Below, in pieces: positions 11,560 through 19,911 of a stretch of DNA of 64,000 nt. Each line of letters starts with the position of its first letter. The stretch's first letter is position 1. A program made the translations under genes and the position numbers. The stretch covers positions 1 to 64,000 of the forward strand of contig NZ_JAHHZS010000015.1 of NCBI RefSeq assembly GCF_022606295.1, written 5' to 3'. The notes under the pieces are model-generated. The model was not told the DNA's origin. It searched no databases and worked only from the letters and a program-made list of their open reading frames with translations. The stretch comes from Arthrobacter bambusae. Its GTDB lineage: Bacteria > Actinomycetota > Actinomycetes > Actinomycetales > Micrococcaceae.

Positions 11560-11760
11560 CTATGCCGCGCGTCGGGCTGTCTTGGAGTGATCCACAACGA
11601 TGCCCGTGGCGGCATTCTCCCGAACGGCGTTGATGCCGGCCACTACGGCCTTCAGGTGTTTGAACCGCGGCGATTCCGCTACCAGGGTTCCATCGGCAGC
11701 CGTCAGCCGAAACCGGTAACCGTCCTCGCCGTCTTTGAGAATCTCGAATCGTCCAGCCAT
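11560..11760 (-). CDS. DUF1508 (YegP-like) protein
   Basis: A 66-residue protein of the YegP/DUF1508 family (MAGRFEILKDGEDGYRFRL; the hallmark is a short beta-beta-alpha unit, here one copy ending in KHLKAVVAGINAVRENA). Function unknown in the family; some members are stress-associated. The start at 11760 follows AAGGGGG about 10 nt upstream. It is convergent with the Nudix gene. Confidence 0.85.
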   Translation of the reverse strand: MAGRFEILKDGEDGYRFRLTAADGTLVAESPRFKHLKAVVAGINAVRENAATGIVVDHSKTARRAA

Positions 11761-11999
11761 CGTTGCTGTTCCCCCTTGGATACTGCCTCGCATAGTGATC
11801 CGCACAGCACAGTGACCTGCGCAGCGGGTGCGTCTTTGCACTGTGGCACTTCTCACGTCGAACGCCACAAGGCGAGACTATCGAGAACAAAGGGGAGTGC
11901 TGAAGTTACTTTGGGGTACATTACTTGCCCGGGTCATGCCGGGTTCGTTTCCGCCATATGACTCGCTTTCGGGACCACCTGCGGTTATGGTTCCGGGCT

Positions 12000-12863
12000 T
12001 CAAAAGGTCAGGGCACGCCTTGGCGCCGGCACCGGATACTCGGCGATCGCCATGCGGAACTCTTCCTCTGCGTTGAGCCGCCGCCGGACCTCCATCGATT
12101 CCAGCCTTTGGGCGTCTTCAGCGTCAATTCCCGGGCTTTTTGCCAGTTCCCTGATCCATTCGCCGGCCACGACGGCGTCATGCTGCTCGCCCAACAACCG
12201 CTGCAGACCGATGGCGGGCTGAATCACCCCTGAGGCGTGATGGCTGAAGGCGTCCGCGACTGCTTCCGCCGAGTAGCGGAGGCACTTGACGTCCTTGCGC
12301 GCCTGGTGGAGTGCTGCGTTGCGCACCTGCGCGTCGCTGTTGCCCTCTTGCTCCGCGAGGCTCTGCTGCAACCGCTCCCACCGGGCCTGGAGGCGCTCCG
12401 CGAGGTCCGCCGTCGGGTGCTTGTATTCCCTTGCCGTGGGCACTTCCAACAGCGCCGCCCTTGCGGCCCTCACGGTGCGTTTGCTGCGCTTGCGCCCGCC
12501 AAGGGAAGCAGCCAGCCGTGCGCTGGACGCTTCCAGTTCCTCCACGGCCAGGCGCACGGTCCCGGGGCTCTTCCACGAGTCCTTTGTGTCCAGGGACAGC
12601 CGTATTCTCTGTGCAAGGACATAGGCATCCCTGGACTCGCCGAGCGACGTTGCGAGCCAACTGACTTCCCCCCGGGCCGTCCGGGGGAGACGAGGGATCA
12701 TGCCGCGATAGCAGCTGAGCACTGAACGGAGCCGGCGAAGGGCAAGCCTGGCGTTGTGTACGGCCTCCGGGTCGGCCGCTGCGATCAGCGGCAATTGTCC
12801 TTCCAGCTCTGTAAGTTGGAAGGCGATGTATGCAGCCAGCGGTGCCTGGCCTTTGTGTCCCAC
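12000..12863 (-). CDS. CHAD domain protein
   Basis: A 287-residue CHAD-domain protein, an alpha-helical fold rich in conserved histidines and basic residues thought to bind polyphosphate. Visible signatures are AVHNARLALRRLRSVLSCYR, the repeat-half ALHQARKDVKCLRYSAEAV, and a basic track GGRKRSKRTVRAAR. There is no CYTH domain fused to it. The GTG start at 12863 was chosen because AGAGGA precedes it and no ATG exists at the N-terminus; it begins 44 nt after the polymerase gene and is probably co-transcribed with it. About 240 bp downstream to 11761 hold no recognisable gene. Confidence 0.85.
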   Translation of the reverse strand: MGHKGQAPLAAYIAFQLTELEGQLPLIAAADPEAVHNARLALRRLRSVLSCYRGMIPRLPRTARGEVSWLATSLGESRDAYVLAQRIRLSLDTKDSWKSPGTVRLAVEELEASSARLAASLGGRKRSKRTVRAARAALLEVPTAREYKHPTADLAERLQARWERLQQSLAEQEGNSDAQVRNAALHQARKDVKCLRYSAEAVADAFSHHASGVIQPAIGLQRLLGEQHDAVVAGEWIRELAKSPGIDAEDAQRLESMEVRRRLNAEEEFRMAIAEYPVPAPRRALTF

Positions 12864-12907
12864 GGGGCAATCGTCCTCTGCTGCTGCGCCCGGGGCAATA
12901 GCGCCGA

Positions 12908-14602
12908 TTACTTCGCTTTGTCGTAGGAATCGACGACGGCAACACTCACCGGAAATTCGACCGGAACCCGCCCGAACAGCAGTTCCTTCGCTGCGGCCGC
13001 GGCCTCTTCGATGGCCTTGATGCACGCTTCCACCGACTCCGTAGGCGCGTGGACCATGACCTCGTCATGCAGGAAGAACACGAGTTCCCCGGCAGGCAGG
13101 CCGCAGGCACGTGCGGTGCGCAGCCGCCGTCGAAGTTCGGCAAGCCAGCACGACGCCCAGTCCGCCGCGGAACCTTGCACCACGAAGTTCCTCGTGAAAC
13201 GTCCCCGCGAGCGCGCGATGCTGTCCGCGCGCCGCTGCTCTTCCGCCGTCGTGGATTGCTGGCTGCGGACCCAGCGTTCCGACGGCGGCGGGCTGCTGCG
13301 TCCCAATCTTGAGGTCACGGTGCGGCCGCCTTCGCCGTCGCGGGCTGCCTGTTCGACGAAGCCGACTGCCCGGGGATACGTCCGGGTCAGCTGTGGCATG
13401 AGGCGTCCGGATTCGCCCGTGGTAGCGCCGTAAATTGCACCGAGCAGGGCGATCTTGGCCTTCGAGCGGTCGCCACCGAAACCCTGGGCGGCTATACCGG
13501 CGTACAAGTCCTTGTCCCGTGCGGCCTCGGCCATTTTCGAGTCCTGAGCAAGCGCCACCAGAACCCGGGGCTCGAGCTGGGAGGCGTCTGCGACGATCAA
13601 TTTGTGGCCCGGGTCGGCGTGAACCGCACCCCGGATCTGGCGCGGAATCTGCAATGCCCCGCCGCCCCGGGACGCCCAACGACCGGAAACCACGCCCCCC
13701 ACGACGTACTCGGGCCGGAACCGCCTTTCGCTCACCCAGGCGTCCAGCCATGACCAGCCGTTGGCAGCGAACAAGCGGGAGAGCTTCTTGTACTCCAGCA
13801 GCGGCTCGATGGCCGGATGCTTCGATTCCTTGAGCTCCCACTGGCGGGTGGTTTTTACTTCGATGCCGTTCCGGTGCAGGGCACGCATGAGGTCCTGCGG
13901 TGAATCCGGATTCAACTTCGGGGACTGGAGAATCCCGCGAAGCTCGTTGCAGAGCGCCTCCAGCCTGGCTGGCCGGTGCCCGGCGGGAGGCCGGGGACCC
14001 AGGTGGCGTTCAAGGATCTCTTCGTGCAGCGTCTCCTGCCACGGCACGCCCGTGAACTGCATTTCTGCGGCGATCATGGCGCCGGCGGATTCGGCCGCCA
14101 GCAGCAGTTTCAGTCGGTGCTGCCGGCCTTCTTCCTTGGAGCCCTGGCCGAGCGCATGTTGCTGGGCCGCGAATTCGGCACGGATCTCGTTCAGGCCTGG
14201 CTGGGTGCTGCGCGGGACCAGGTCGTCGAACAGCGCGTCCTGATCGGCGGGTGGCGGGGGTGGCTGGAGGATGCGCGGCGGAACCGGCATTTCGTCGTCT
14301 TGCGTGAGCTTTTCCGCGCTGCGGGCATAGTCCGTGTGGGCCGTGAACTCGGAGTGGACCAGGATGGCGCGGCAGAGTGTGAGGTCGTGGCAGCGCTCCA
14401 GTTCCACCCCGGCCTGGAGCATCGCCGGGTACCAATCCTGGGTCCGGTTCCAGACCCAGCGCGGACGACTTTTCTCCAACACGCTGACGACGTCGGCCAG
14501 ATCGGCCTTTCGCACGACGCGCGGCTCTGTGACGGCTACTCCGGCCGCATCGCTTTCCTGAATGGCTGCGCCGTCTGGATGGGCGGCGAGCAGCAGGTAC
14601 AT
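12908..14602 (-). CDS. Small family-A DNA polymerase (annotated as bifunctional 3'-5' exonuclease/DNA polymerase)
   Basis: A 564-residue Pol I-like polymerase distinct from the full-length PolA. Polymerase motif A is ADASQLEPRVLV, motif B (O helix) RSKAKIALLGAIYG at about 379-392, and motif C HDEVMVHAP. At the O-helix position normally Phe or Tyr it has Leu (L387). I find no DxE exonuclease motif in the N-terminal 200 residues, so proofreading may be absent. The start at 14602 (MYLLLAAHPDG) follows AAGGCAG; the frame is open further upstream but only through a low-complexity minisatellite. It is known from actinobacterial genomes; its cellular role is unclear. Confidence 0.85.
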   Translation of the reverse strand: MYLLLAAHPDGAAIQESDAAGVAVTEPRVVRKADLADVVSVLEKSRPRWVWNRTQDWYPAMLQAGVELERCHDLTLCRAILVHSEFTAHTDYARSAEKLTQDDEMPVPPRILQPPPPPADQDALFDDLVPRSTQPGLNEIRAEFAAQQHALGQGSKEEGRQHRLKLLLAAESAGAMIAAEMQFTGVPWQETLHEEILERHLGPRPPAGHRPARLEALCNELRGILQSPKLNPDSPQDLMRALHRNGIEVKTTRQWELKESKHPAIEPLLEYKKLSRLFAANGWSWLDAWVSERRFRPEYVVGGVVSGRWASRGGGALQIPRQIRGAVHADPGHKLIVADASQLEPRVLVALAQDSKMAEAARDKDLYAGIAAQGFGGDRSKAKIALLGAIYGATTGESGRLMPQLTRTYPRAVGFVEQAARDGEGGRTVTSRLGRSSPPPSERWVRSQQSTTAEEQRRADSIARSRGRFTRNFVVQGSAADWASCWLAELRRRLRTARACGLPAGELVFFLHDEVMVHAPTESVEACIKAIEEAAAAAKELLFGRVPVEFPVSVAVVDSYDKAK

Positions 14603-14646
14603 GCTGACAATTCTGCCTTGTGATTCCGTGGAACCCTGCACTTTGC

Positions 14647-14751
14647 GGACAGTTGCCGTCCGCGATACTTCCGCCAGCGATACTTCTGTCCGGGGTGATG
14701 CCGTCCGGGGTGGAGGGGTTCGCGGTGGTGCGGTTCGCGGTGGTGCGGTTC
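14647..14751. repeat. 15-bp minisatellite, seven degenerate units
   Basis: Seven head-to-tail 15-bp units run from 14647 to 14751. The last two are identical (GCGGTGGTGCGGTTC at 14722-14736 and 14737-14751), and units two and three share GCGATACTTC. The array sits between the divergent polymerase and ssd starts and reads as five-residue periodic peptide in any frame, so apparent coding there is an artefact of the repeat. Confidence 0.8.
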
Positions 14752-14764
14752 GAACGAGGACTCC

Positions 14765-14799
14765 TCGTCCACAGGCGTTGTTGCCGTTGCTTATCCACA
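14765..14799 (+). promoter_or_regulatory. Two DnaA-box-like sequences upstream of ssd
   Basis: TTATCCACA at 14791-14799 is a perfect match to the classical DnaA box. TCGTCCACA at 14765-14773, 26 bp upstream in the same orientation, differs from the actinobacterial form TTGTCCACA by one base. They lie 50-85 bp before ssd and beyond the polymerase gene's start on the other strand. No AT-rich unwinding region is nearby, so a regulatory rather than origin role is more likely. Confidence 0.4.
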
Positions 14800-14850
14800 T
14801 AGGCCGATACGGGCCTTCACTGCCCGCGGCGAAACGGAGAGAGTGGCTTC

Positions 14851-16074
14851 ATGAGCGGGCAACATCTGGAGCGGAACCACGGCACCAATCGCGGCTCGTC
14901 GGTGCTTCAACGCCGCGGCCCCGGATCCGGTGGATCCGGGGGTCGCGCCCGATCCGGGGGATCCGGTCCACCGCCAGGGCCGGAGCAAGGCCCGGCGCCT
15001 GGCCCGTCTCATGGAGAGCCGTGGGTTCCTGCCGATTCCAGCGAAGTCCTTCTCGTGACAGGAAACGTCCGGCTTCAAGCTGAAACCGAAAGGATCGCTG
15101 CCGCTGTCGGTGCGAGTCTCCGGACAGTCGTCGATTTATCGGCCGCGCTACCCATGTGGGACACCGCGGGAATGGTGCTTCTCGGCAGCGACGTCCGCGA
15201 GCTTCCGCCCCGTCGTCGTGCGCCTTCAGTCTTGCTGGGCCTCGACGGTGAAGGGGATTCTTTGTGGCAATTGGGGGCGGCGCTGGGGGCCGAACGCGTG
15301 GCAGTCTTGCCGGAAGCGGCAGCCTGGTTGGCCGAGCACCTCGGCCGGTCCCCCGACCCGGACCCCGGAGGATTGTTGCTCGGGGTGACAGGAGGGTGCG
15401 GCGGTGCGGGCGCGTCCACGGCTGCGGTGTGGCTGGCTCAGGAAGCGGCGGTCCATGGAATACGGACGCTGCTGGTCGATGGCGATCCCCGGGGAGGGGG
15501 GCTTGAGCTTTACCTGGCTGCCGAAGATGCGCCGGGACTGCGCTGGCCCGATCTTGCAGGTGCCAGCGGGAGCATCGGCACCGGGCAGCTAAGCGACTCC
15601 CTGCCTATAGCCGGAGGATTCTCCTTCTTGTCTTGGCCAGGCAGTCGCGACCGTTTCCTGGACGTGGAGCCCGGCGCTGTCGCGGCTGTCCTCGATGCGG
15701 CGAGACGCGGATTTGAATTGGTCATTGTCGACATCGGTCGCGGAACAGAATCGCTTGGCTGCTTCGCCTGGGAGTGCGACAGGATCCTTATGGTGGCACC
15801 GGCTCAACTCCGCGCAGCAGTCGCCGCTGCCAAGCTTCTCCAGGATCTGCCGCCTGTTGACACAGCCTTGGTGATCCGTGGAACGGCCGGTTCGGCCTTG
15901 GACGGACCCCTCGTAGCCGATTCGCTGGGTCTGCCCCTTAACGGCGTGCTCCCCGAACTCCGCGGTACGGCCGCGGCGGCGGAGCTCGGACGCCTTCTGG
16001 AATTCGGCAAACGGAAGGCCGTGCGTCGCTTTGCGGAATCCGTCCTTCACCTACTCGACGACGGAGCAGCATGA
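14851..16074 (+). CDS. ssd: Ssd/CpaE-like septum-site and Flp-pilus ATPase-like protein
   Basis: 407 residues. A Gly/Pro-rich N-terminus of about 60 residues leads into a receiver-like domain and a MinD/ParA-type domain. The P-loop position (GGCGGAGAST, 181-190) lacks the signature lysines, as is usual for the actinobacterial CpaE-like group (helicase/secretion neighbourhood). CpaE proteins position Tad machinery, and the mycobacterial Ssd interferes with septation. RBS GGAGAG lies 8 nt upstream. The stop overlaps tadA by 4 bp, so this is the first gene of the Tad operon. Confidence 0.9.
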   Translation: MSGQHLERNHGTNRGSSVLQRRGPGSGGSGGRARSGGSGPPPGPEQGPAPGPSHGEPWVPADSSEVLLVTGNVRLQAETERIAAAVGASLRTVVDLSAALPMWDTAGMVLLGSDVRELPPRRRAPSVLLGLDGEGDSLWQLGAALGAERVAVLPEAAAWLAEHLGRSPDPDPGGLLLGVTGGCGGAGASTAAVWLAQEAAVHGIRTLLVDGDPRGGGLELYLAAEDAPGLRWPDLAGASGSIGTGQLSDSLPIAGGFSFLSWPGSRDRFLDVEPGAVAAVLDAARRGFELVIVDIGRGTESLGCFAWECDRILMVAPAQLRAAVAAAKLLQDLPPVDTALVIRGTAGSALDGPLVADSLGLPLNGVLPELRGTAAAAELGRLLEFGKRKAVRRFAESVLHLLDDGAA

Positions 16075-17354
16075 GTGCTTCTGCCTTCCCCAGCGGCGGG
16101 CGCTGGCGCAATACCAGACTCTTGGACGCCGCGTTGCTTGAAACCGTGCGGGAAACCGTCATGGCCGACGCCGGACCGGTCACTCCGTCGCGAGTGGCCG
16201 CGGCCGTCCATGCGACGGGCCGGCTCCTCGGAACCGCAGGGGCGCTTGCCGCCGTTGAATCGATCAGCGCCGAATTGAGCGGACTTGGACCTCTCCAACA
16301 GCTTGCCCGCGATGCCTCAGTGACGGACATCTTCGTGAATGGCCCGGACTCGGTGTGGTTCGATCGCGGTAAGGGGCTGGAACGGGCCCACGTGCATTTC
16401 GACGGTGAACCCCAGATCCGTGCCTTGGCATCCCGGCTGGTGGCGGCCGGTGGGCGTCGTTTGGACGACGGTTCGCCCTGCGTTGACGTCCGTCTCGTCG
16501 GTGGATACCGGGTGCACGCCGTACTGCCTCCGATTTCCACTGAGGGAACTTTGTTGTCAGTGCGGATCCGGCGCGAGGAGGTCTTCTCCATGGACGAGCT
16601 GCGTACGGGAGGCATGTTCGCAGCACCGGTCCAGCAGGCGCTGCACGCGATGGTTGACCGCAGGTTGAGCTTCCTGATCAGCGGTGCCACGGGTTCCGGG
16701 AAGACCACGTTGCTGTCCACGATGCTCGGCTTGAGCAGCCCGCATGATCGGCTTGTCCTGATTGAAGACGCTTCCGAGCTGAATCCCGTGCACCCGCACG
16801 TGGTTTCCCTTGAATCGAGGCACGGAAACCTTGAAGGCGGGGGCGCACTCGACCTCGGCGAACTCGTTCGGCAGGCGCTGCGGATGCGGCCGGACCGGTT
16901 GGTCGTGGGCGAGTGCCGCGGCGCTGAAGTACGTGAGCTGTTGACGGCACTCAATACCGGCCACACAGGCGGCGGTGGCACCATCCACGCAAACACTGCC
17001 GCAGCAGTCCCTGCCAGGCTCGTGGCGTTGGGCGCGCTCGCAGGCTTGAGCCGGGAAGCCGTTCAACTGCAGCTTTCAACGGCGTTGGATGCAGTAGTCC
17101 ACGTCGAGCGGACGCCTGCCGGCCGGCGAGTTTCCTGTATTGGGGTGCTGTCGGAAAACGGGTCCGCCCCATCCGTGGTGCCTGCTGTTGAGCTGCGGGC
17201 GGGTGCTGCGGTTCCCGGTCCTGCGTGGCGGGATTTCGCGGCTCGCCTTGGCCTGGATCCCGGGCTCCTGCTTGCTTCCCAAGGACCGAATCCCCGCCCG
17301 GATCACCTGGGGGCGGCGCATCTTGGAGTGGATCACCTTGGAGGCGCCGCGTGA
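16071..17354 (+). CDS. tadA: TadA family secretion ATPase
   Basis: A 427-residue hexameric type II/IV secretion ATPase that drives Flp/Tad pilus assembly at the cytoplasmic membrane face. The Walker A is GATGSGKTT (205-213), the Asp box LVLIEDASELNP, Walker B RLVVGECRGAE, and the His box ALNTGHTGGGGTIHAN. It overlaps ssd by ATGA and tadB by GTGA. It matches the helicase/secretion-neighbourhood ATPase subgroup typical of actinobacteria. Confidence 0.95.
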   Translation: MSASAFPSGGRWRNTRLLDAALLETVRETVMADAGPVTPSRVAAAVHATGRLLGTAGALAAVESISAELSGLGPLQQLARDASVTDIFVNGPDSVWFDRGKGLERAHVHFDGEPQIRALASRLVAAGGRRLDDGSPCVDVRLVGGYRVHAVLPPISTEGTLLSVRIRREEVFSMDELRTGGMFAAPVQQALHAMVDRRLSFLISGATGSGKTTLLSTMLGLSSPHDRLVLIEDASELNPVHPHVVSLESRHGNLEGGGALDLGELVRQALRMRPDRLVVGECRGAEVRELLTALNTGHTGGGGTIHANTAAAVPARLVALGALAGLSREAVQLQLSTALDAVVHVERTPAGRRVSCIGVLSENGSAPSVVPAVELRAGAAVPGPAWRDFAARLGLDPGLLLASQGPNPRPDHLGAAHLGVDHLGGAA

Positions 17355-18166
17355 GCGGATTCCTGGTTCTCGTCCTGGCGGCCGCTTCTTGGGTGACCTT
17401 CCAACCGTCTTGGCGGCTTGGCAGACGGGTCCTGCGCGCTCTACCTCATGCTCCCTCGGTTGTGGCTGGGCCCAGGCCCGCGACGCGCACGCCCCGAGGA
17501 CAGTCTCGCCCGGACACGTTGCCGCTCACGGTACTCGTGCAGCAGTTGGCCGCACTCCTCCGGGGAGGCCGTTCGACGTCGAGGCTCTGGGAGGAACTCT
17601 GGATGGTTCATGGGGACAGGGGCCACCGCACTGGTTCGGGCGACCCCGGGGGTTTCAATGCGCGAGGAAAGGCGCGAGGAAAGGACCCGGGACTACCCAA
17701 GCTGTCGTCTGGGTCTCTTCAAGTTCTCGCGGCGGCAAGGGCGGCCTCGATGATCGGAACGTCGGTCGCCGAAGCCATACGAACGTCTGCAGCGAAGGAT
17801 CTCAAGGGCGGGAATCCCGGGGAACGCCGAATCTGGGGAGAACTTGCCGCCTGCTTGGACGTTGCGGAGGCGAGCGGTTGTCCCTTGGCCGACGTGCTGA
17901 CGCGATTTTCCGCCCAACTCGAGGCCGAGGACGACGCCGGTGATGCGCGCCAGACTGCCCTGGCCGGCCCGAAAGCCACCGTGCGCCTCCTGACATGGTT
18001 GCCGGTATTTGGCTTGGGGTTGGGCATGCTGCTCGGGACGGATCCAGTGGGGGTCCTGTTGGCCAATGGGGTCGGGTTGGCGGCGCTGGCGGCTGGGGGC
18101 GTCCTGACCGTCGCCGGCAGAATATGGTCATCCCGGCTGGTGCATGCCGCGGTGGGCGGTGACTGA
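17351..18166 (+). CDS. tadB: TadB, type II secretion system F-family membrane protein
   Basis: A 271-residue inner-membrane platform protein. An N-terminal span (FLVLVLAAASWVTF) precedes a T2SSF domain (LQQLAALLRGGRS and the second helical bundle IWGELAACLDVAEASGCPLADVL). Two C-terminal spans follow. The GTG start at 17351 overlaps the tadA stop by 4 bp; the frame is also open inside tadA but nothing there is conserved. The linker HGDRGHRTGSGDPGGFNARG is unusually Gly-rich. Confidence 0.88.
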   Translation: MSGFLVLVLAAASWVTFQPSWRLGRRVLRALPHAPSVVAGPRPATRTPRGQSRPDTLPLTVLVQQLAALLRGGRSTSRLWEELWMVHGDRGHRTGSGDPGGFNARGKARGKDPGLPKLSSGSLQVLAAARAASMIGTSVAEAIRTSAAKDLKGGNPGERRIWGELAACLDVAEASGCPLADVLTRFSAQLEAEDDAGDARQTALAGPKATVRLLTWLPVFGLGLGMLLGTDPVGVLLANGVGLAALAAGGVLTVAGRIWSSRLVHAAVGGD

Positions 18167-18798
18167 TGGGCCTGGCTTGGCCTGCCATCGCAGTGTCCCT
18201 GCTATTGATCTTCGCGGCAATCCTTGGGCTGGCGGATCAGGGAAGAACCCGGCGGTGTGCAGCCTTGCGGATGCTTCGCGAATCATCAGGGAACAACGGC
18301 CCACTCAAGAACGCACGGAGAGGCGAGGCGGTAGGCCCGCACCCGAATCCCGGGGGCCAGGAAGGCTTGCGCAATGTGCCGATGATCCTTGAGCTCGTGG
18401 CCGCCATGCTCGACTCAGGGGCGGGGCTCGGACGGGCCCTTGACTTGATCGCCGCAAGCGCGTCCCCGCAGCTCAGCCGCACGCTGAGCACGGTGGTTGC
18501 CGCCCTCGAGATCGGAACTGACTGGGAGACCGCGTGGCGGAGTTCGGGCCAGCAGTGCGCTGAAGCGCGCAAGCTCAAGGACGCGCTCGCCTTCGCCGCC
18601 CTGACTGGCGCGCCATCCTCGGCCATCCTTTATGCCCAGGCAGCACGACTGCGGCGTGAACAGTTCAGGATGGCGGAAAAGCGTGCTGCCGCGCTCGGCG
18701 TGAAACTCGTGATCCCCTTGGGTCTTTGTTCCTTGCCCGCCTTCATCTGCCTTGGCGTCGTCCCCGTGCTCTTGGCAATGCTTCCGTCAGGGGGCTAA
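18166..18798 (+). CDS. tadC: TadC, type II secretion system F-family membrane protein
   Basis: A 210-residue second platform protein of the Tad system. An N-terminal span (AWPAIAVSLLLIFAAILGLA) precedes a T2SSF domain (VPMILELVAAMLDSGAGLGRAL; KLKDALAFAALTGAPSSA) and a C-terminal hydrophobic segment (LGLCSLPAFICLGVVPVLLAML). The start ATG shares a base with the tadB stop (TGATG). In related loci the pilin gene follows directly; here a 762-bp gap intervenes. Confidence 0.88.
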   Translation: MGLAWPAIAVSLLLIFAAILGLADQGRTRRCAALRMLRESSGNNGPLKNARRGEAVGPHPNPGGQEGLRNVPMILELVAAMLDSGAGLGRALDLIAASASPQLSRTLSTVVAALEIGTDWETAWRSSGQQCAEARKLKDALAFAALTGAPSSAILYAQAARLRREQFRMAEKRAAALGVKLVIPLGLCSLPAFICLGVVPVLLAMLPSGG

Positions 18799-19560
18799 TC
18801 CGCGGCCCCTACCGCGCGCATGGTCAGCCCAGCATTGACGAGTTCGCGGGCCGCAAGCCGTAACTCTTCGGCTCGCGCTGTCAATGTGGTTTTAGGCATG
18901 CCACTATTCTCAGGCTCACCATGGCTGGTGTCGATCCATAGGGGTGGTCAGGCATTCCACAAGCGGTATAGCGCGAGCCCAGAGTCGCGTGAATGCGAAT
19001 GTCGAAAGATTTACCTCCAGCGATACTTGTTCGGCCACGGACAGGCTGGAAAGGTAGCAGTCCCGGCGTTGGTGTTGCAATGCCAGCATTCCATTTCCGG
19101 AAACGGTCGCCTTCGGGGGCGTCGGGGCGGCGAAGGTAACACTCAACCTGAACCTGCTCGGAAAGTTCGCGCAGTCTCTTCCGTCGCCGCCGAGAGAGGA
19201 TCAAATACATCATGCCCAGCATCACCACGTAGACGGCGGCGCTTAGTGCCGCCCCTTCCAACGCACGCCCCGACAGAGCTCCGATGAGAAAGTAACTGCC
19301 ACCGCCGGCCACAAAGAAAAGCGCTACGTACCAACGGCGGCGCTTCTCGATCGTATCTGACTGTAAAGGACCACTAGCCCATACGAATAGGGGCGAGATG
19401 GTCGCTCCGCGCGAACGTTCGTGAAGGGGGCTTCCACTCCGCAGAAAGGTCAGGAGCGAGTTTTCCACTTAGGAGAGTTGGGGCCTTTCGAAGCCCAGGG
19501 ACGGACGGAAGAGTCGAAGTATGTCCGGCAGCCAAGCCGGCCCGCAGAAAGGAACCTGAA
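18799..19560. other. 762-bp interruption of the Tad operon
   Basis: No plus-strand gene is recognisable between tadC and the pilin gene. The composition is visibly richer in A+T than the flanking tad genes. It contains one long minus-strand reading frame (18881-19468, listed separately) and a 34-codon minus-strand frame (18795-18899) that overlaps the tadC stop. The last 30 bp carry AAAGGA for the DUF4244 gene. No inverted terminal repeats or target duplications were found by eye. Confidence 0.6.
18881..19468 (-). CDS. Possible two-span membrane protein inside the Tad locus
   Basis: Up to 195 residues, unrecognised, on the strand opposite to the tad genes. Two adjacent membrane spans (about 47-66 and 73-92, WYVALFFVAGGGSYFLIGAL and AALSAAVYVVMLGMMYLI) are followed by an RRRRKR stop-transfer and a soluble tail with conserved-looking positions (VECYLRR; RFRKWNAGIATPTPGLLPF) that recall small DUF2550-like proteins. 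The start is unresolved: GTG 19468 has neither a ribosome-binding site nor a -10 box, and no ATG exists before the spans. It may be real, or a decayed insertion. Confidence 0.42.
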   Translation of the reverse strand: MENSLLTFLRSGSPLHERSRGATISPLFVWASGPLQSDTIEKRRRWYVALFFVAGGGSYFLIGALSGRALEGAALSAAVYVVMLGMMYLILSRRRRKRLRELSEQVQVECYLRRPDAPEGDRFRKWNAGIATPTPGLLPFQPVRGRTSIAGGKSFDIRIHATLGSRYTACGMPDHPYGSTPAMVSLRIVACLKPH

Positions 19561-19911
19561 ATGAACGCAACCATCAACACCGCCCGGCCCGGCAGGCCCC
19601 TCGGCCAGGCAATCCCTTTTCCGCCGGAGGCCGAGATCCTTGAACTGTTCCCGGGCTCGCCGGGACACAACCCCGTCCAGATGCCTACCCATCCGCGTTC
19701 CAACGCTCAAACAGGCCGCGACGACTCTTCCGTTCCGAAACGGTCGAAGAAGCGGGTCGTGGGGTCCGAGCTTGGCATGGCAACGGCCGAGTATGCCATC
19801 GCCACGCTTGCTGCTGTGGGCTTCGCCGGGCTCTTGGTGGTCATCCTTCGCAGCGAGGAAGTACGTGGCTTCCTTCTGAACCTCATTCGTAGCGCGCTCT
19901 CCCTGCCATGA
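19561..19911 (+). CDS. DUF4244 Flp-type pilin-like protein
   Basis: A 116-residue protein. A long hydrophilic leader of about 70 residues precedes a type IVb pilin-like segment (GMATAEYAIATLAAVGFAGL) with glycine before the cleavage position and glutamate five residues after it, then a short tail. This is the expected major Flp subunit of the actinobacterial Tad locus. AAAGGA lies 8 nt before the ATG. The stop overlaps the TadE gene by 4 bp. The leader is much longer than in proteobacterial Flp. Confidence 0.9.
   Translation: MNATINTARPGRPLGQAIPFPPEAEILELFPGSPGHNPVQMPTHPRSNAQTGRDDSSVPKRSKKRVVGSELGMATAEYAIATLAAVGFAGLLVVILRSEEVRGFLLNLIRSALSLP

Noticed and set aside
11761..11999. Plus-strand frame 11828-12076 as a small gene
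   Set aside because: Composition typical of non-coding sequence, no ribosome-binding site, and it runs into the CHAD gene on the other strand.
14765..14799. Chromosomal replication origin
   Set aside because: Only two DnaA-like boxes, no AT-rich region, and no dnaA, dnaN or rpmH genes nearby.
18795..18899. 34-codon minus-strand frame (MPKTTLTARAEELRLAAREL...) overlapping the tadC stop
   Set aside because: Amphipathic and plausible looking, but too short, overlapped on both sides, and without a ribosome-binding site; noted only as part of the Tad interruption.
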